This document shows, in pieces, positions 8,617 to 17,856 of a stretch of DNA of 64,000 nucleotides. The position numbers were made by a program, and so were the translations under genes. This DNA is from Bacteroidota bacterium (GTDB lineage: Bacteria; Bacteroidota; Bacteroidia; Palsa-965). Every line of letters starts with the position of its first letter. The stretch's first letter is position 1. Location: assembly GCA_006218065.1 (NCBI GenBank), contig VBWE01000010.1:1-64000 (forward strand). Reading direction: 5' to 3'. Below the pieces are notes generated by a model that did no database searches, had not been told where the DNA came from, and saw nothing but the letters and a program-made list of their open reading frames with translations.

Positions 8617-9228
8617 GAAGTGCATAGCACCATTTCCAAAAAACAAGCCGCAGATTGCACAGATTATACATGGTTATTCGTAGTCGGCGACTACGGATAA
8701 CTGCGGACTGCGAAAATCTGCGGCAAAAAAAACAGGGCCGCTTTTCCCCTTCACGTAGTTTCCATCCGGGAAAAGCGGCCCATTCACCCACTCTGCTGCC
8801 TCCATCACATTGCGTACCCACGCAACACAGAACAGGTGCTGAACACCGTTGCAGCCTGAGATCATTCTGCTTTCCGAACACTGCTTTGGTGACCAGGCGG
8901 CTCGCAACGGTGATGCTGTCAAAAAGAAGGAGTTTCACTGAAAAACCTTCAATCGTTTTCACGCTCAACTCTCCAACAAGTTTTTCGTGAAACTCCGTAA
9001 TGTTATATTTCGAGGATCCGAATCACCCGCACAGTATGGAAGCAGCAGGAATATATACTGCCGGACCAAGAAATTGCTGAACGGGAGAATTCATGCACAC
9101 TCGGATTTACGAGCATAACCCCTTCCGGGGGAAAAAGTTACGCTTCAGAAAAATTTTAACAGGGTGAACTGGTTATTAGAAAAACGACAAGGCTTGACCG
9201 AAATTGTGCATTTGTTGATAAATCCGGC
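8617..9228. other. 612-bp stretch without a supported gene
   Basis: The first part (8648-8723) is an inverted repeat, GCCGCAGATTGCACAGATT against AATCTGCGGC, with the inner palindrome GTAGTCGGCGACTAC. Next comes a perfect 14-bp stem (8734-8747 with 8767-8780). From 8781 to 9228 both strands have short open frames, including a 128-codon minus-strand frame, but none has a recognisable domain, a plausible start or family-like composition. It may be a decayed gene or only regulatory DNA ahead of the convergent kinase gene. Confidence 0.5.
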
Positions 9229-12200
9229 TCAATTGTCGAAAACCGGCGCGAGCCGCAGGGTCACGCGCGTGCCGGTTGCTACGCCGGAAGCATCTTCCAG
9301 GTCGGTAATGATCACGCGGTTGTTCTCCGCGCCCTCGCTGTTCATATGCTCCAGGCGTTCCTGCGTGATGCTCAGCGCGGCCGATTCGTGATCTTTCGGT
9401 TCCTGCTGTTTCAATTCGGCGGCGCGTTTGCGGCCGATGCCGTTATCCGTGATCGTACATTCCACCAGGCCGCCGCGCAAACCGAAATGCAGTTCGATCA
9501 GACCGCCTTCCGCGCGGTGACGCACGCCGTGCATGACGGCGTTTTCCACGAAAGGCTGGATGAGCATCACGGGAATGAGTACGGCGTCGGGAATAATTTC
9601 TTCGTCCACTTCGACAGAATAGCTGAAACGGTTCCCGTGACATACTTTTTCCAGTTCGAGGTAATTCGAAAGCAGTTCGGCTTCCTGCGCGATACTCGTG
9701 AGCTGCTGCCTCGAATTCTCGAGAATGAGCCGCATCAGTTTGGCGAATTTCGCGAGCAGGCGTTTCGCTTCGAAAGTATCATTCCGCGTAATGTAGCCCT
9801 GGATCGAATTCAGCGCGTTGAAAATAAAATGCGGGTTCATCTGCAGGCGCAGCGCTTTCTGTTCCAGGTCGAGCAGGCTGCGTTCGAGTTCCAGTTTTCT
9901 TTTTTCCAGCTCGAGCTTTTCCAGTTGCTCGCGGTTTCTCCTTTTGATGCGCCGTATCCGCAGGCGGATGAACAACCAGATGAGCAGGATTACCGTGATG
10001 GTAACGGCTGCACGGAAAGGCCATGTGGCATAAAAAGGAGGCGTGATGGAAAAAGCGTATGTAATTTCTTTGCACCAGACTCCGTCACCATTACGCGCCT
10101 TCAAACGGAAATTATATTGCCCGGGCGGCAGGTTGGAATACACGGCCTGCTGCTCGTTGCTTTCGGGCGACCAGCGCGGATCAAAGTTTTCGAGCTTCCA
10201 CTGGTAACGCACGCTTTTCGGATTGCGCAGGTGCAGCCCGATGAATTCGAAACGCAGGTGGTTCTGTTCGCTCGGCAGTACGAGCGTCGCCGGGAGCGCA
10301 TACCAGCCTTTGCCTTCTTTACCGAAGGAAGTTTCCTGTATCGCGTCGAAGAACAACCGTATGCCTGTCAGGTGGAGCAAAGGCGCCACGGCATCGCCGT
10401 AATCCGCTTTCGGGTTGTAACGCGTGGCCCCGTGAATGGTTCCGAACCAGACGTGCCCGAGTTTATCCGTGCATACGGCGTTCTGGCTGACTTCGATGCC
10501 GGTGAATCCTTCTTCTTTTCCGTAATGCCGCAGGTTTTTCAGATCGCCTTTCGCATCGCGCGCAACCCGGTCGATTCCTTTTTCCGTACCGACCCAGAGA
10601 TTTCCTTCCCGGTCGATGATGAGCGAATAAATATTATCCGACAATAATCCGTTCACCGTGCCGATGGCATTAAACAGCGGGTTGTCCGCATGTCCTTTCC
10701 CGGCGTGCGCAGCCGGCGTATGCCGCACCACGCCGCCGCCAGCCATGCCGAAATAAATACGTCCCTGCGCATCGCCCGTGATGGATCGCACGGTTGAACC
10801 GGTGAGCCCGTTCCCGGGTCCGTAATGACCGGTAACTTTTACGTTCGCCGAATCTTCCTGTTCAATCCTGTACGCGCCGTTGCCCACGCTTCCCGCCCAG
10901 ATTACTTTTCCCGAAGGCGATGCGTACACCGCGAGTATCCGGTCGGCGCTCAGTCCCTGCTTTTTCCCGATCACGGAAAATTCACCGGTGACCGGATCGT
11001 AAATGCTGATGCCGCCGCCCGCAGTTCCCATCCAGATGCGGCCGGAGTCGTCGCTGGTAATGCTGTTCACGAAATTGCTGCTCAGGCCGTTCTTCCGCAA
11101 AAAATGCCGGAATGAATTTCCGTCGTACGACCAGGCGCCATCGCTCACCGTTCCGAACCAGACCGTGCCCTGTTTATCCTGGTACATGCATTTCACTTTG
11201 GCCGCGGTAAAACCTTCGCGTTCACGGAAAGCGCGGTAATATTTCCCGTCGTATTTCATCACCCCGCCGTTCGAGGTGGCGAACCAGATATTGCCCTGGT
11301 CGTCTTCCATCACGGAATATACCCAGGCGCCGAAGTCCTCTATTTTTTCATTGAAGTGCAGGAAGCGTTCCCCGTCCAGCCTGCACATGCCGCCGCCGGA
11401 CGAACCGAACCACATATTACCCCAGGAATCTTCGAGCAGGCACATCACCACGTTGCTGCACAAACCGGTGGTTTCGCTGAACACAGTAAAACTTTCCCCG
11501 TCGAAACGGCAAACGCCGATCGGCGTGGCTACCCAGAGACGGCCGGCCTTGTCGGGATATAATGCGTGAAGCGTATTCGTGGTCAGTCCATTCTTCACGG
11601 AATAATTCCTGAACTTTTCGCCGTCGTATGCCGAAAGCCCGTTCCCGTAAGTGGCTATCCAGATGATGCCGTTTTTATCCTGCTTGATGTCGCGGATATT
11701 GTCGGCGGCCAAACCATCGGCACGTTTGAAGATTTTAAATTTTCCGTCGGCTTCCGCAGTCTTTAATTCCACGCGCACCGCGCCGAGATCGGTACCGATC
11801 CAGATATTTCCTTTACGATCGGCGGTGATACAGTTGACGATATTATCCGGCAGATGATTCTCACGCCAGTGATGCTGCACGAATTTCCCGTTCTCGATAA
11901 TATATACGCCGGCTTCTTCCGTGCCCACCCAGATGCGTCCTTTGCTGTCTTCGCAGAAGGCGTTCATCATGGCCGCTTTATTTTCGGGAATAAGCACCGT
12001 GTGAAATTTCAGGCCGTCGAAATAACAAAGTCCTTCATCTGTTCCGATCCAGATATTGCCTTTCGAATCTTCGAGCAGGCAGCGGATGAAATTATTCACC
12101 AGCCCGTTCGATTCCGTATAATTCTGGAACTGCATCCCGTCGAAACGGCTGAGTCCCCCGCCCCGCGTGCCCAGCCACAGGTAACCGCGCCGGTCTTCGA

Positions 12201-12330
12201 TCATGGCATATACCTGCGATTGAGCCAAACCTTCACCCACGGAAAAGCTGCGGAAATTATATTGCTGGGAAAAAAGACGGGATGCCGCAAACAGCAGGAG
12301 CAGGAAAAGCTGAAAACGGCGAAGCGGCAT
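9229..12330 (-). CDS. hybrid-propeller sensor histidine kinase (LytS/His_kinase type)
   Basis: A 1033-residue membrane sensor. After the signal peptide (FAASRLFSQQ) come about a dozen two-component-regulator propeller blades, to residue ~650, with repeats of the type DSKGNIWIGTDEGLCYFDG. A Y_Y_Y domain follows (LRFEFIGLHLRNPKSVRYQWKL, YNFRLKARNGDG), then one transmembrane helix near 790-810, a coiled coil, and the His_kinase domain (LQMNPHFIFNALNSIQGYI, phosphoacceptor H at about 833). The ATPase domain has NAVMHG and DNGIG. The LytS-type core usually works with a LytTR response regulator, but none is encoded nearby, so it is an orphan. The ligand is unknown; in Bacteroidota such sensors often read extracellular sugars. 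Confidence 0.93.
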   Translation of the reverse strand: MPLRRFQLFLLLLFAASRLFSQQYNFRSFSVGEGLAQSQVYAMIEDRRGYLWLGTRGGGLSRFDGMQFQNYTESNGLVNNFIRCLLEDSKGNIWIGTDEGLCYFDGLKFHTVLIPENKAAMMNAFCEDSKGRIWVGTEEAGVYIIENGKFVQHHWRENHLPDNIVNCITADRKGNIWIGTDLGAVRVELKTAEADGKFKIFKRADGLAADNIRDIKQDKNGIIWIATYGNGLSAYDGEKFRNYSVKNGLTTNTLHALYPDKAGRLWVATPIGVCRFDGESFTVFSETTGLCSNVVMCLLEDSWGNMWFGSSGGGMCRLDGERFLHFNEKIEDFGAWVYSVMEDDQGNIWFATSNGGVMKYDGKYYRAFREREGFTAAKVKCMYQDKQGTVWFGTVSDGAWSYDGNSFRHFLRKNGLSSNFVNSITSDDSGRIWMGTAGGGISIYDPVTGEFSVIGKKQGLSADRILAVYASPSGKVIWAGSVGNGAYRIEQEDSANVKVTGHYGPGNGLTGSTVRSITGDAQGRIYFGMAGGGVVRHTPAAHAGKGHADNPLFNAIGTVNGLLSDNIYSLIIDREGNLWVGTEKGIDRVARDAKGDLKNLRHYGKEEGFTGIEVSQNAVCTDKLGHVWFGTIHGATRYNPKADYGDAVAPLLHLTGIRLFFDAIQETSFGKEGKGWYALPATLVLPSEQNHLRFEFIGLHLRNPKSVRYQWKLENFDPRWSPESNEQQAVYSNLPPGQYNFRLKARNGDGVWCKEITYAFSITPPFYATWPFRAAVTITVILLIWLFIRLRIRRIKRRNREQLEKLELEKRKLELERSLLDLEQKALRLQMNPHFIFNALNSIQGYITRNDTFEAKRLLAKFAKLMRLILENSRQQLTSIAQEAELLSNYLELEKVCHGNRFSYSVEVDEEIIPDAVLIPVMLIQPFVENAVMHGVRHRAEGGLIELHFGLRGGLVECTITDNGIGRKRAAELKQQEPKDHESAALSITQERLEHMNSEGAENNRVIITDLEDASGVATGTRVTLRLAPVFDN

Positions 12331-12370
12331 AAGGGCGTTTATGGAAAGTAAAGTTACGAATCGAAAACAG

Positions 12371-12398
12371 AAGAGCCGCCCTTTCCGGAGCGGCTCTT
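12371..12398 (-). terminator. terminator of the pnt operon
   Basis: Stem AAGAGCCGC / GCGGCTCTT (12371-12379 with 12390-12398), followed on the minus strand by a T-rich run. It lies 21 bp beyond the pntB stop and separates the operon from the kinase gene. Confidence 0.7.
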
Positions 12399-12418
12399 AC
12401 CCAGTTTGTATGTTTTTG

Positions 12419-13903
12419 TTATTCCATCGTTTTCAGTTCGGCCACCAGCTCCGTAAGGGCTTTCTTGGCATCGCCGAAGAACATGGAACATTTCGGATCG
12501 TAGAACAGCAGGTTGTCGATACCGGCGTAACCGGCGTTCATCGAACGTTTGTTCACGATTACGTTTTTCGCGCGATCCACTTCGAGAATCGGCATGCCGT
12601 AGATCGGTGAAGAAGGATCGGATTTCGCAGCCGGGTTTACCACGTCGTTCGCACCCACGATCAGTACTACGTCGGTCTGTTCGAATTCCGGGTTGATATC
12701 GTCCATTTCCACGAGCTTTTCGTAAGCTACGTTCGATTCGGCAAGCAGTACGTTCATGTGTCCCGGCATACGTCCGGCTACCGGGTGAATGGCGTATTTC
12801 ACTTCTACGCCGCGTTCTTCGAGAATCATTTCCAGTTCGTGTATCACGTGCTGGGCCTGGGCTACGGCAAGACCATAACCGGGAACGATCACTACTTTCT
12901 TGGAGTAGTTCATCATCACCGCGAGATCGCTTACCTGCACGTCTTTGATCGATCCTTTTACATCCGGGCCGCCGGTTGTTGCACCGCCGCCGCCGAATGC
13001 GCCGAAAATAACGTTGCTGAGCGGACGGTTCATGGCTTTGCACATTTCAAGGGTGAGCAGCGTGCCCGCCGAACCGACGAGAATACCACCGGTAAGCATC
13101 ACGTAGTTGTCGTACAGGAATCCTCCGAAAGCGGCGGCAAGTCCCGTAAACGAGTTGAGCAGCGAAATAACCACCGGCATATCGGCTCCGCCGATCGGAA
13201 CGGTGAACAGGATACCGTAAACAAGTGCAGCAGCAAAAAGCAGGTACAGCATCATGGCTGCCGAACCGGACATGACCGGTGCGCCGGTTCCGTCTTTCAG
13301 CATTCCCCAAAGCGACCCGCCATCTGCAGAAGCAGCGTAAACGATCCAGCTGGCAAAGCCAAACACACCGATCATGACCACTGTGTTGATGATATTGTAA
13401 GCGGGTAAACGGATCGGTTTGTTCATCGTGCCGTTCAGTTTCAGGTAAGCGATGATCGAACCGGAGAACGAAACACTTCCGATCACCAATCCAGCGATAA
13501 TCGGGATCAGCGGGCCGACCTGGCCGGGATAGTGTTCAAATTCCATCAGCCCGATAAGCGCCGCGCAGGCTCCGCCCATGCCGTTGAACATCGAAACGAG
13601 TTCGGGCATTTTGGTCATCTGCACTTTTTTGGCGGTCATCCAGCCGATCACGGTTCCCAGCGCGATAGCACCGAAAATAAGGCCGTAGATCAGCGTCGGT
13701 ATTTTGTAGGGTTGTTCAAAACCCTGCTCGTTGACGATTGTTTTGTTGTACAGGAAGATCGTGCCCAGGATGGCGATGATCATACCGGTAGCGCCGATCA
13801 GGTTTCCTTTACGCGCAGTTTTCGCGTTGCCCATCATCTTCATGCCGATGATGAAAGTGACCGAGCCGATTAAGTAACAGATTTCGAGGAGATGATGCTT
13901 CAT
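12419..13903 (-). CDS. pntB: NAD(P) transhydrogenase subunit beta
   Basis: A 494-residue integral membrane protein carrying most of the proton channel (domain II) and the NADP(H)-binding domain III. About eight to nine hydrophobic helices fill residues 1-270; domain III starts near 310 with VPGYGLAVAQAQH and has RMPGHMNVLLAE, GANDVVNPAA and NAGYAGIDN. With the alpha subunits it uses the proton gradient to move hydride from NADH to NADP+. Length is normal. It is the last gene of a three-gene operon (25 bp behind pntAB) and ends at a hairpin terminator. Confidence 0.97.
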   Translation of the reverse strand: MKHHLLEICYLIGSVTFIIGMKMMGNAKTARKGNLIGATGMIIAILGTIFLYNKTIVNEQGFEQPYKIPTLIYGLIFGAIALGTVIGWMTAKKVQMTKMPELVSMFNGMGGACAALIGLMEFEHYPGQVGPLIPIIAGLVIGSVSFSGSIIAYLKLNGTMNKPIRLPAYNIINTVVMIGVFGFASWIVYAASADGGSLWGMLKDGTGAPVMSGSAAMMLYLLFAAALVYGILFTVPIGGADMPVVISLLNSFTGLAAAFGGFLYDNYVMLTGGILVGSAGTLLTLEMCKAMNRPLSNVIFGAFGGGGATTGGPDVKGSIKDVQVSDLAVMMNYSKKVVIVPGYGLAVAQAQHVIHELEMILEERGVEVKYAIHPVAGRMPGHMNVLLAESNVAYEKLVEMDDINPEFEQTDVVLIVGANDVVNPAAKSDPSSPIYGMPILEVDRAKNVIVNKRSMNAGYAGIDNLLFYDPKCSMFFGDAKKALTELVAELKTME

Positions 13904-13927
13904 ATAGCGTTTGGAACAGAGTCCGTT

Positions 13928-14236
13928 TTACTTTTTCTTCTTGAACATTTCGAGCATGCGATCCGTAACCACGAATCCGCCCACTACGTTGAGCGTACCG
14001 AGCAATACGGCGAGGAAGCCGAGAATCAGCGCCACGATATTGTCCGGGTTAACGTTGAGCATAACGTGGATCGCACCGACGATCACTACGCCGTGGATAG
14101 CATTCGCGCCCGACATGAGCGGCGTGTGCAGTACAGTGGGAACGCCGCCGATTACTTCGATTCCGACAAATACGGAAAGCACAATGAAGTAGATGATCTC
14201 GCGGTGATCGTTAATGTATTGGAGAAAGTTTTCCAT
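13928..14236 (-). CDS. pntAB: NAD(P) transhydrogenase subunit alpha part 2
   Basis: A 102-residue membrane protein with three helices, corresponding to the C-terminal membrane part of the E. coli PntA. GGVPTVLHTPLMSGANAIHGV is the conserved core. A split alpha subunit, with soluble and membrane parts encoded separately, is common outside the gammaproteobacteria. It lies between pntAA and pntB on the same strand. The tail MFKKKK is basic, as expected for a cytoplasmic end. Confidence 0.95.
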   Translation of the reverse strand: MENFLQYINDHREIIYFIVLSVFVGIEVIGGVPTVLHTPLMSGANAIHGVVIVGAIHVMLNVNPDNIVALILGFLAVLLGTLNVVGGFVVTDRMLEMFKKKK

Positions 14237-14282
14237 AAGTATCCGGTTCTTCGGGCTATCCGGTGGATCGCCCTTACAGTTA

Positions 14283-15410
14283 TTACGCAGTTACGGGTTT
14301 AGTGACGGAAGGATGGACCGCTGTACCATTGTGCACGATGAGCGATCCTTTGGTGATCTCTTCATCCATTTCCCATTTGAAATTATCTTTATCGGCCAGG
14401 TGAAGCAGGAAGGCTTCTACGTTTTTCGCGTAGAGGTCGCTGGCGTTCATCGGGAGCAGGGAAGGAATATTGCCTTCGCCGATGATGGTTACACCGTGCT
14501 TCTGTACGGTGTTATTGAGTTCGCTGCCGACCACGTTGCCACCCTGTTCAACCGCCATATCGACGATAACCGAACCGAAACGCATGCTTTTCACCATGTC
14601 TTCGGTAACGAGTACCGGGGCTTTCCTGCCGGGGATGAGGGCCGTAGTGATGACGATATCGGCATCTTTTACGTGCTTGGCGACCAGTTCCTGCTGCATT
14701 TTCAGGAATTCTTCCGAAACGCCTTTTACGTAACCGCCTTCGATCTTGATGGATGCATCACCTTTTACTTCGATGAATTTTCCACCGAGCGACTGCACCT
14801 GTTCTTTGGTTTCGGGGCGGATGTCGGTTACTTCGACTACTGCGCCCATGCGCTTGGCTGTTGCGATAGCCTGCAGACCGGCAACACCGGCGCCGAAAAT
14901 GACAACTTTCGAGGGACGGATCGTTCCGGCCGCGGTGGTCATCATCGGGAGGATTTTGCCGATCGTGTTTGCGGCCATGACTACGGATTTGTATCCGGCC
15001 AGGTTAGCCTGCGAACTGAGCGCGTCCATTTTCTGCGCGCGTGAAATACGCGGAACGGCATCCATCGAGAATGCGGAAATGCCGGCTTTGCAGAAGGCTT
15101 CGACCAGTGCAGGGTTCGTGGCGGCCCAGATAAATGAAATCAGGATGCTTCCTTTTTTCATCTGCGCCGTTTCCTCGGGCGTGGGCGGGTTCACTTTCAG
15201 CAATACATCGCTGTCGGTAAATACCTTGTTCTTGTCTGTTACCGTTGCACCGGCAGCCGTATAAGCCTCATCGGTGAAAAAAGAATTGGTGCCTGCACCG
15301 GACTCCACGATTACTTCAAAGCCTTTTTTTACAAGACCTTTGATCACATCGGGAGTAAGCGCTACACGGTTTTCTTTGAATTTGGTTTCCTTGGGAACTC
15401 CGAGCTTCAT
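14283..15410 (-). CDS. pntAA: NAD(P) transhydrogenase subunit alpha part 1
   Basis: A 375-residue soluble subunit that binds NAD(H) (domain I). It begins MKLGVPKETKFKENRVALTP, the alanine-dehydrogenase/PntA N-terminal motif, and has the Rossmann loop VVIFGAGVAGLQAIATAKRMGAVV. VIVDMAVEQGGN is another PntA mark. It starts the operon pntAA-pntAB-pntB. A TACTTTCG promoter box lies on the minus strand at 15453-15460, and between it and the start is a short hairpin (CCCGT / ACGGG with T-rich loop). Confidence 0.97.
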   Translation of the reverse strand: MKLGVPKETKFKENRVALTPDVIKGLVKKGFEVIVESGAGTNSFFTDEAYTAAGATVTDKNKVFTDSDVLLKVNPPTPEETAQMKKGSILISFIWAATNPALVEAFCKAGISAFSMDAVPRISRAQKMDALSSQANLAGYKSVVMAANTIGKILPMMTTAAGTIRPSKVVIFGAGVAGLQAIATAKRMGAVVEVTDIRPETKEQVQSLGGKFIEVKGDASIKIEGGYVKGVSEEFLKMQQELVAKHVKDADIVITTALIPGRKAPVLVTEDMVKSMRFGSVIVDMAVEQGGNVVGSELNNTVQKHGVTIIGEGNIPSLLPMNASDLYAKNVEAFLLHLADKDNFKWEMDEEITKGSLIVHNGTAVHPSVTKPVTA

Positions 15411-15452
15411 CGTCGCGTATTTTTCTGGTAAACCCGTTTTTTACGGGCAGGG

Positions 15453-15460
15453 CGAAAGTA
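15453..15460 (-). promoter_or_regulatory. -7 promoter box of the pnt operon
   Basis: TACTTTCG on the minus strand, a TAnnTTCG variant of the Bacteroidota box. The predicted start near 15448 gives a leader of about 38 nt, which contains a small CCCGT / ACGGG hairpin. Confidence 0.5.
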
Positions 15461-15488
15461 CGAAAAGGAAACAAAAGCGCAAAATGGA

Positions 15489-16403
15489 TTAATGGCTGTT
15501 TTTCAGCAGGTTCAGGGCTTTGTCCGGGAAATCCGTGATCAGTCCGTCAACACCCATCCGGATCAGCCGGCGCATATCTGCCGTATCGTTCACCGTATAC
15601 GGATGCACTTCAATGCCGAGGCTGTGCGCTTCTTTGACCAGCCCGGGCGAAACACGTTTATAATGCGGGTTGAACATGTACGGAGTAAAACCGAGTTTTT
15701 TCACCTTTCTCTTCACTGAAGCCGAGGTCATGGTCAATATGCCGATCCGCAGGCTGCTGTCCAGCTTATGGATTTCCTGTAAAACACGCAGGTCGAAAGA
15801 CTGGACCAGTATCCGGTCATTGATATTATAGCGGCTGATCACGGCATAGACCAGTTTCGCGAACTTTTCCGGCTTCGGGTGAAAGCGTCCGTCGCCCGGT
15901 TCCAGGCATTTGATCTCGATATTATAGGTGACCGGATTCAGCCCGGATGCGGCGGTATGTTTTTCCAGTTCCGTGATCACTTCCGAAAGCAGGGGTTTGT
16001 GCTCGCTGATTTTTTCCTGCAAAGGGAATTTCCTGTTTCCGCGGATTCCGCAGTCATATTTCCTGATTGCGGCGTATTTCATTTTGTACAGGTTGTGCTT
16101 CTTCCCTTTTTTCACCGGTTTTCCGTCGGGCGTCGAACAGTAGAGCGCATGCATCCAGGGTTCATGCGAAACTACCACCTGGCTGTCGGCGGAAATCACC
16201 ACGTCCAGTTCGATGGAAGGCGCGCCGAGGTTTACGGTTTCCCGGAATGCGGTCAGCGTGTTTTCGGGAAAAAGTCCCCGGGCGCCGCGGTGTCCGTGGA
16301 CCAGGATCTGTTTATCGGTTTTGGCAGGCATATTTTTCCGGTTGGCGCACGAAAAGCCTGTAAGCAGCAGGAAAACGAACAGGCTCCATCGGGAAAGGTT
16401 CAC
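15489..16403 (-). CDS. glycerophosphodiester phosphodiesterase, probable lipoprotein
   Basis: A 304-residue enzyme expected to split glycerophosphodiesters into glycerol-3-phosphate and an alcohol. The signal peptide ends in LLLTGFSC, so it is probably lipidated and periplasm-facing. The catalytic start HGHRGARGLFPENTLTAF holds the two family histidines, the metal ligands E and D sit in IELDVV, and SHEPWMHALYC follows. The C-terminal GIEVHPYTVNDTADMRRLIRMGVDGLITDFP is classic for the family. The start codon is GTG. A TAAATTTG box ends 5 bases before it, so the transcript may begin at the start codon. Confidence 0.95.
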   Translation of the reverse strand: MNLSRWSLFVFLLLTGFSCANRKNMPAKTDKQILVHGHRGARGLFPENTLTAFRETVNLGAPSIELDVVISADSQVVVSHEPWMHALYCSTPDGKPVKKGKKHNLYKMKYAAIRKYDCGIRGNRKFPLQEKISEHKPLLSEVITELEKHTAASGLNPVTYNIEIKCLEPGDGRFHPKPEKFAKLVYAVISRYNINDRILVQSFDLRVLQEIHKLDSSLRIGILTMTSASVKRKVKKLGFTPYMFNPHYKRVSPGLVKEAHSLGIEVHPYTVNDTADMRRLIRMGVDGLITDFPDKALNLLKNSH

Positions 16404-16415
16404 GAAGCAAATTTA
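16403..16415 (-). promoter_or_regulatory. promoter box placing transcription start on a GTG start codon
   Basis: TAAATTTG on the minus strand (16415 down to 16408). With the usual spacing of five bases, transcription starts at 16403, the first base of the GTG of the phosphodiesterase gene, which predicts a leaderless mRNA. Confidence 0.5.
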
Positions 16416-16486
16416 GACTGTTTAAAATTCCTCCGGAGTCTGTTTTAGAGAAAAGTGTTTTTATACGTCGGAATAGTTAGCGTTCA

Positions 16487-16602
16487 GCGACAGTCGGCAG
16501 TGGCAGCAGCAGTCGATGTGGTGCGCTTCGCATGTCGCCCGGATTTTCCGGGAGCATTGCTGCAAAACAAAAGACTGCTGTTGCCACTGCCTCCTGCCGC
16601 TT
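16487..16602. repeat. long imperfect inverted repeat between divergent genes
   Basis: GGCAGTGGCAGCAGCAGTC (from about 16495) pairs with an inverted copy near 16573-16597 (complement GAGGCAGTGGCAACAGCAGTC). The 329-bp gap between the phosphodiesterase start and the gene at 16733 holds this structure and no ORF. Confidence 0.55.
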
Positions 16603-16732
16603 AGTAAAGACATATTGAAAAAGGAACTATAAATATCCACGGGACGCAATTTTAAACAGGCTATGTGTAACATTTCGTTTTCCCTGCCCGTCATATGCAC
16701 AAAACAGCCAAACATCTCCAAAAAATAAAGTC

Positions 16733-17068
16733 ATGAAAAAGTTCCTGATCACCGCGCTTCTTTCCGTTTTCTGCTTCAGCATGCAAGCCGCAACCATCGT
16801 TTCTGCCAAAGACCACAATGATCTTGTCCGCACCATCCTGAAACAGCTCCGTTTTTCCGACGAGGTGAAAGAAGAAGCAAACGGAACCAATGCCATCGTC
16901 AATTTTATCATCAACGACAAAGGCATTATCGAAGTAAAAGAAGTGATTACCGACAACAAGGCCGCCAAAGAATCCATCGAGCGCCAGATGAGCAGCATGC
17001 CCATCAATAAAACGCCGGTTTTGCCGAATACACTTTACACCATGAAGGTGAGCTTTACGCAGCAGTAA
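16733..17068 (+). CDS. small secreted protein, TonB-C-like fold possible
   Basis: A 111-residue exported protein with signal peptide MKKFLITALLSVFCFSMQAA. The mature 90 residues are alpha/beta: IVNFIINDKGIIEVKEVITDN recalls the strand pair of TonB C-terminal domains, followed by a helix (AAKESIERQMSSMPI) and a closing strand. Many Bacteroidota encode such short secreted proteins; the role is unknown. A hairpin terminator at 17093-17118 follows its stop. Confidence 0.72.
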   Translation: MKKFLITALLSVFCFSMQAATIVSAKDHNDLVRTILKQLRFSDEVKEEANGTNAIVNFIINDKGIIEVKEVITDNKAAKESIERQMSSMPINKTPVLPNTLYTMKVSFTQQ

Positions 17069-17092
17069 ACCGCTTGCCGATCTCCTGGTGCT

Positions 17093-17125
17093 GCCGTTTC
17101 GTATATTTACGAAACGGCTTTTTTT
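17093..17125 (+). terminator. terminator whose T tract touches the next start codon
   Basis: Stem GCCGTTTCGTA / TACGAAACGGC (17093-17103, 17108-17118) and seven T. The ATG of the SGNH hydrolase starts at 17126, the next base. Either the hydrolase is made only from read-through transcripts or its real start or promoter lies further in. Confidence 0.75.
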
Positions 17126-17812
17126 ATGCGGCGATTTACAGTCATAGTGCTTTGTTTTATGATCGCGACGGTTATACTGATGTCATTTATGCAGCAAAAG
17201 AAACAGGCTGCCGTCCGCTTTCTGCCTTTGGGCGATTCGTACACCATCTGCGAAGGCGCAAAGCCTGCCGAATCCTGGCCTGTACTGCTGACTGCGCACC
17301 TGGAAGAAAAAGGACACGATATCGCTTTGCTGGCCAACCCGGCGCGCACCGGTTTCACTACGTTCGACCTGATGCAGGAAGAGCTCCCGGTGCTGGATAA
17401 GTCGGATGCGAATTTCGTAACGCTGTGCATCGGCGTAAACGACTGGGTTCGCGGAATCGACAGCACCGTTTTCAAGAAAAACTTCTCGCTTATCCTCGAC
17501 CGCATCCAGCGGAAAATCCCGGACAAGCAGAAAATCATCGTACTCACCATCCCGGATTTCAGCGTTACGCCGAACGGAAAATTATACGGAAACGGCCGCG
17601 ACATCAGCAAAGGCATTGCCGCATTCAACGGGATAGTCACGCGTGAAGCGAACAAACGGAAACTGAAGATCGTGGACCTCTACCCGATCAGCAAAGGCAT
17701 GGCGGATAACGATGCGCTGGTTGCACGCGACGGGCTGCATCCTTCCGCGCAGGAATACGCGATCTGGGAAAAAGCGATTTTGCCGGTGGCGGTGGAAATA
17801 TTGAAACCGTAG
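17126..17812 (+). CDS. SGNH/GDSL-type esterase or lipase
   Basis: A 228-residue hydrolase of the SGNH superfamily. Block I is GDSYT at 36-40 (nucleophile S38), block III is GVND at 103-106, and block V is DGLHPS at 202-207 (D202, H205). The N terminus has a hydrophobic segment (FTVIVLCFMIATVILM) that serves as signal peptide or anchor, so it acts outside the cytoplasm. Substrate unknown; family members are esterases, acetylhydrolases and lysophospholipases. The stop codon lies inside a palindromic repeat. Confidence 0.92.
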   Translation: MRRFTVIVLCFMIATVILMSFMQQKKQAAVRFLPLGDSYTICEGAKPAESWPVLLTAHLEEKGHDIALLANPARTGFTTFDLMQEELPVLDKSDANFVTLCIGVNDWVRGIDSTVFKKNFSLILDRIQRKIPDKQKIIVLTIPDFSVTPNGKLYGNGRDISKGIAAFNGIVTREANKRKLKIVDLYPISKGMADNDALVARDGLHPSAQEYAIWEKAILPVAVEILKP

Positions 17813-17856
17813 TACATTGTTATCCGTAGCCGGCGGCTAGGATAGCAACGTACTAC
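17810..17856. repeat. palindromic repeat overlapping a stop codon
   Basis: GTAGTACATTGTTATCC GTAGCCG pairs with CGGCTA GGATAGCAACGTACTAC. The stop codon of the hydrolase and the end of the convergent lipoprotein gene both lie in or against it. It could act as a two-way terminator. Confidence 0.6.

Noticed and set aside
8582-8968. 128-codon minus-strand ORF
   Set aside because: It crosses the inverted repeat behind the YD-repeat gene, has no recognisable domain or plausible start, and overlaps a plus-strand frame of equal quality.
9346-10647. 433-codon plus-strand ORF
   Set aside because: Shadow of the sensor kinase gene on the other strand; translated sequence is low-complexity and without domains.
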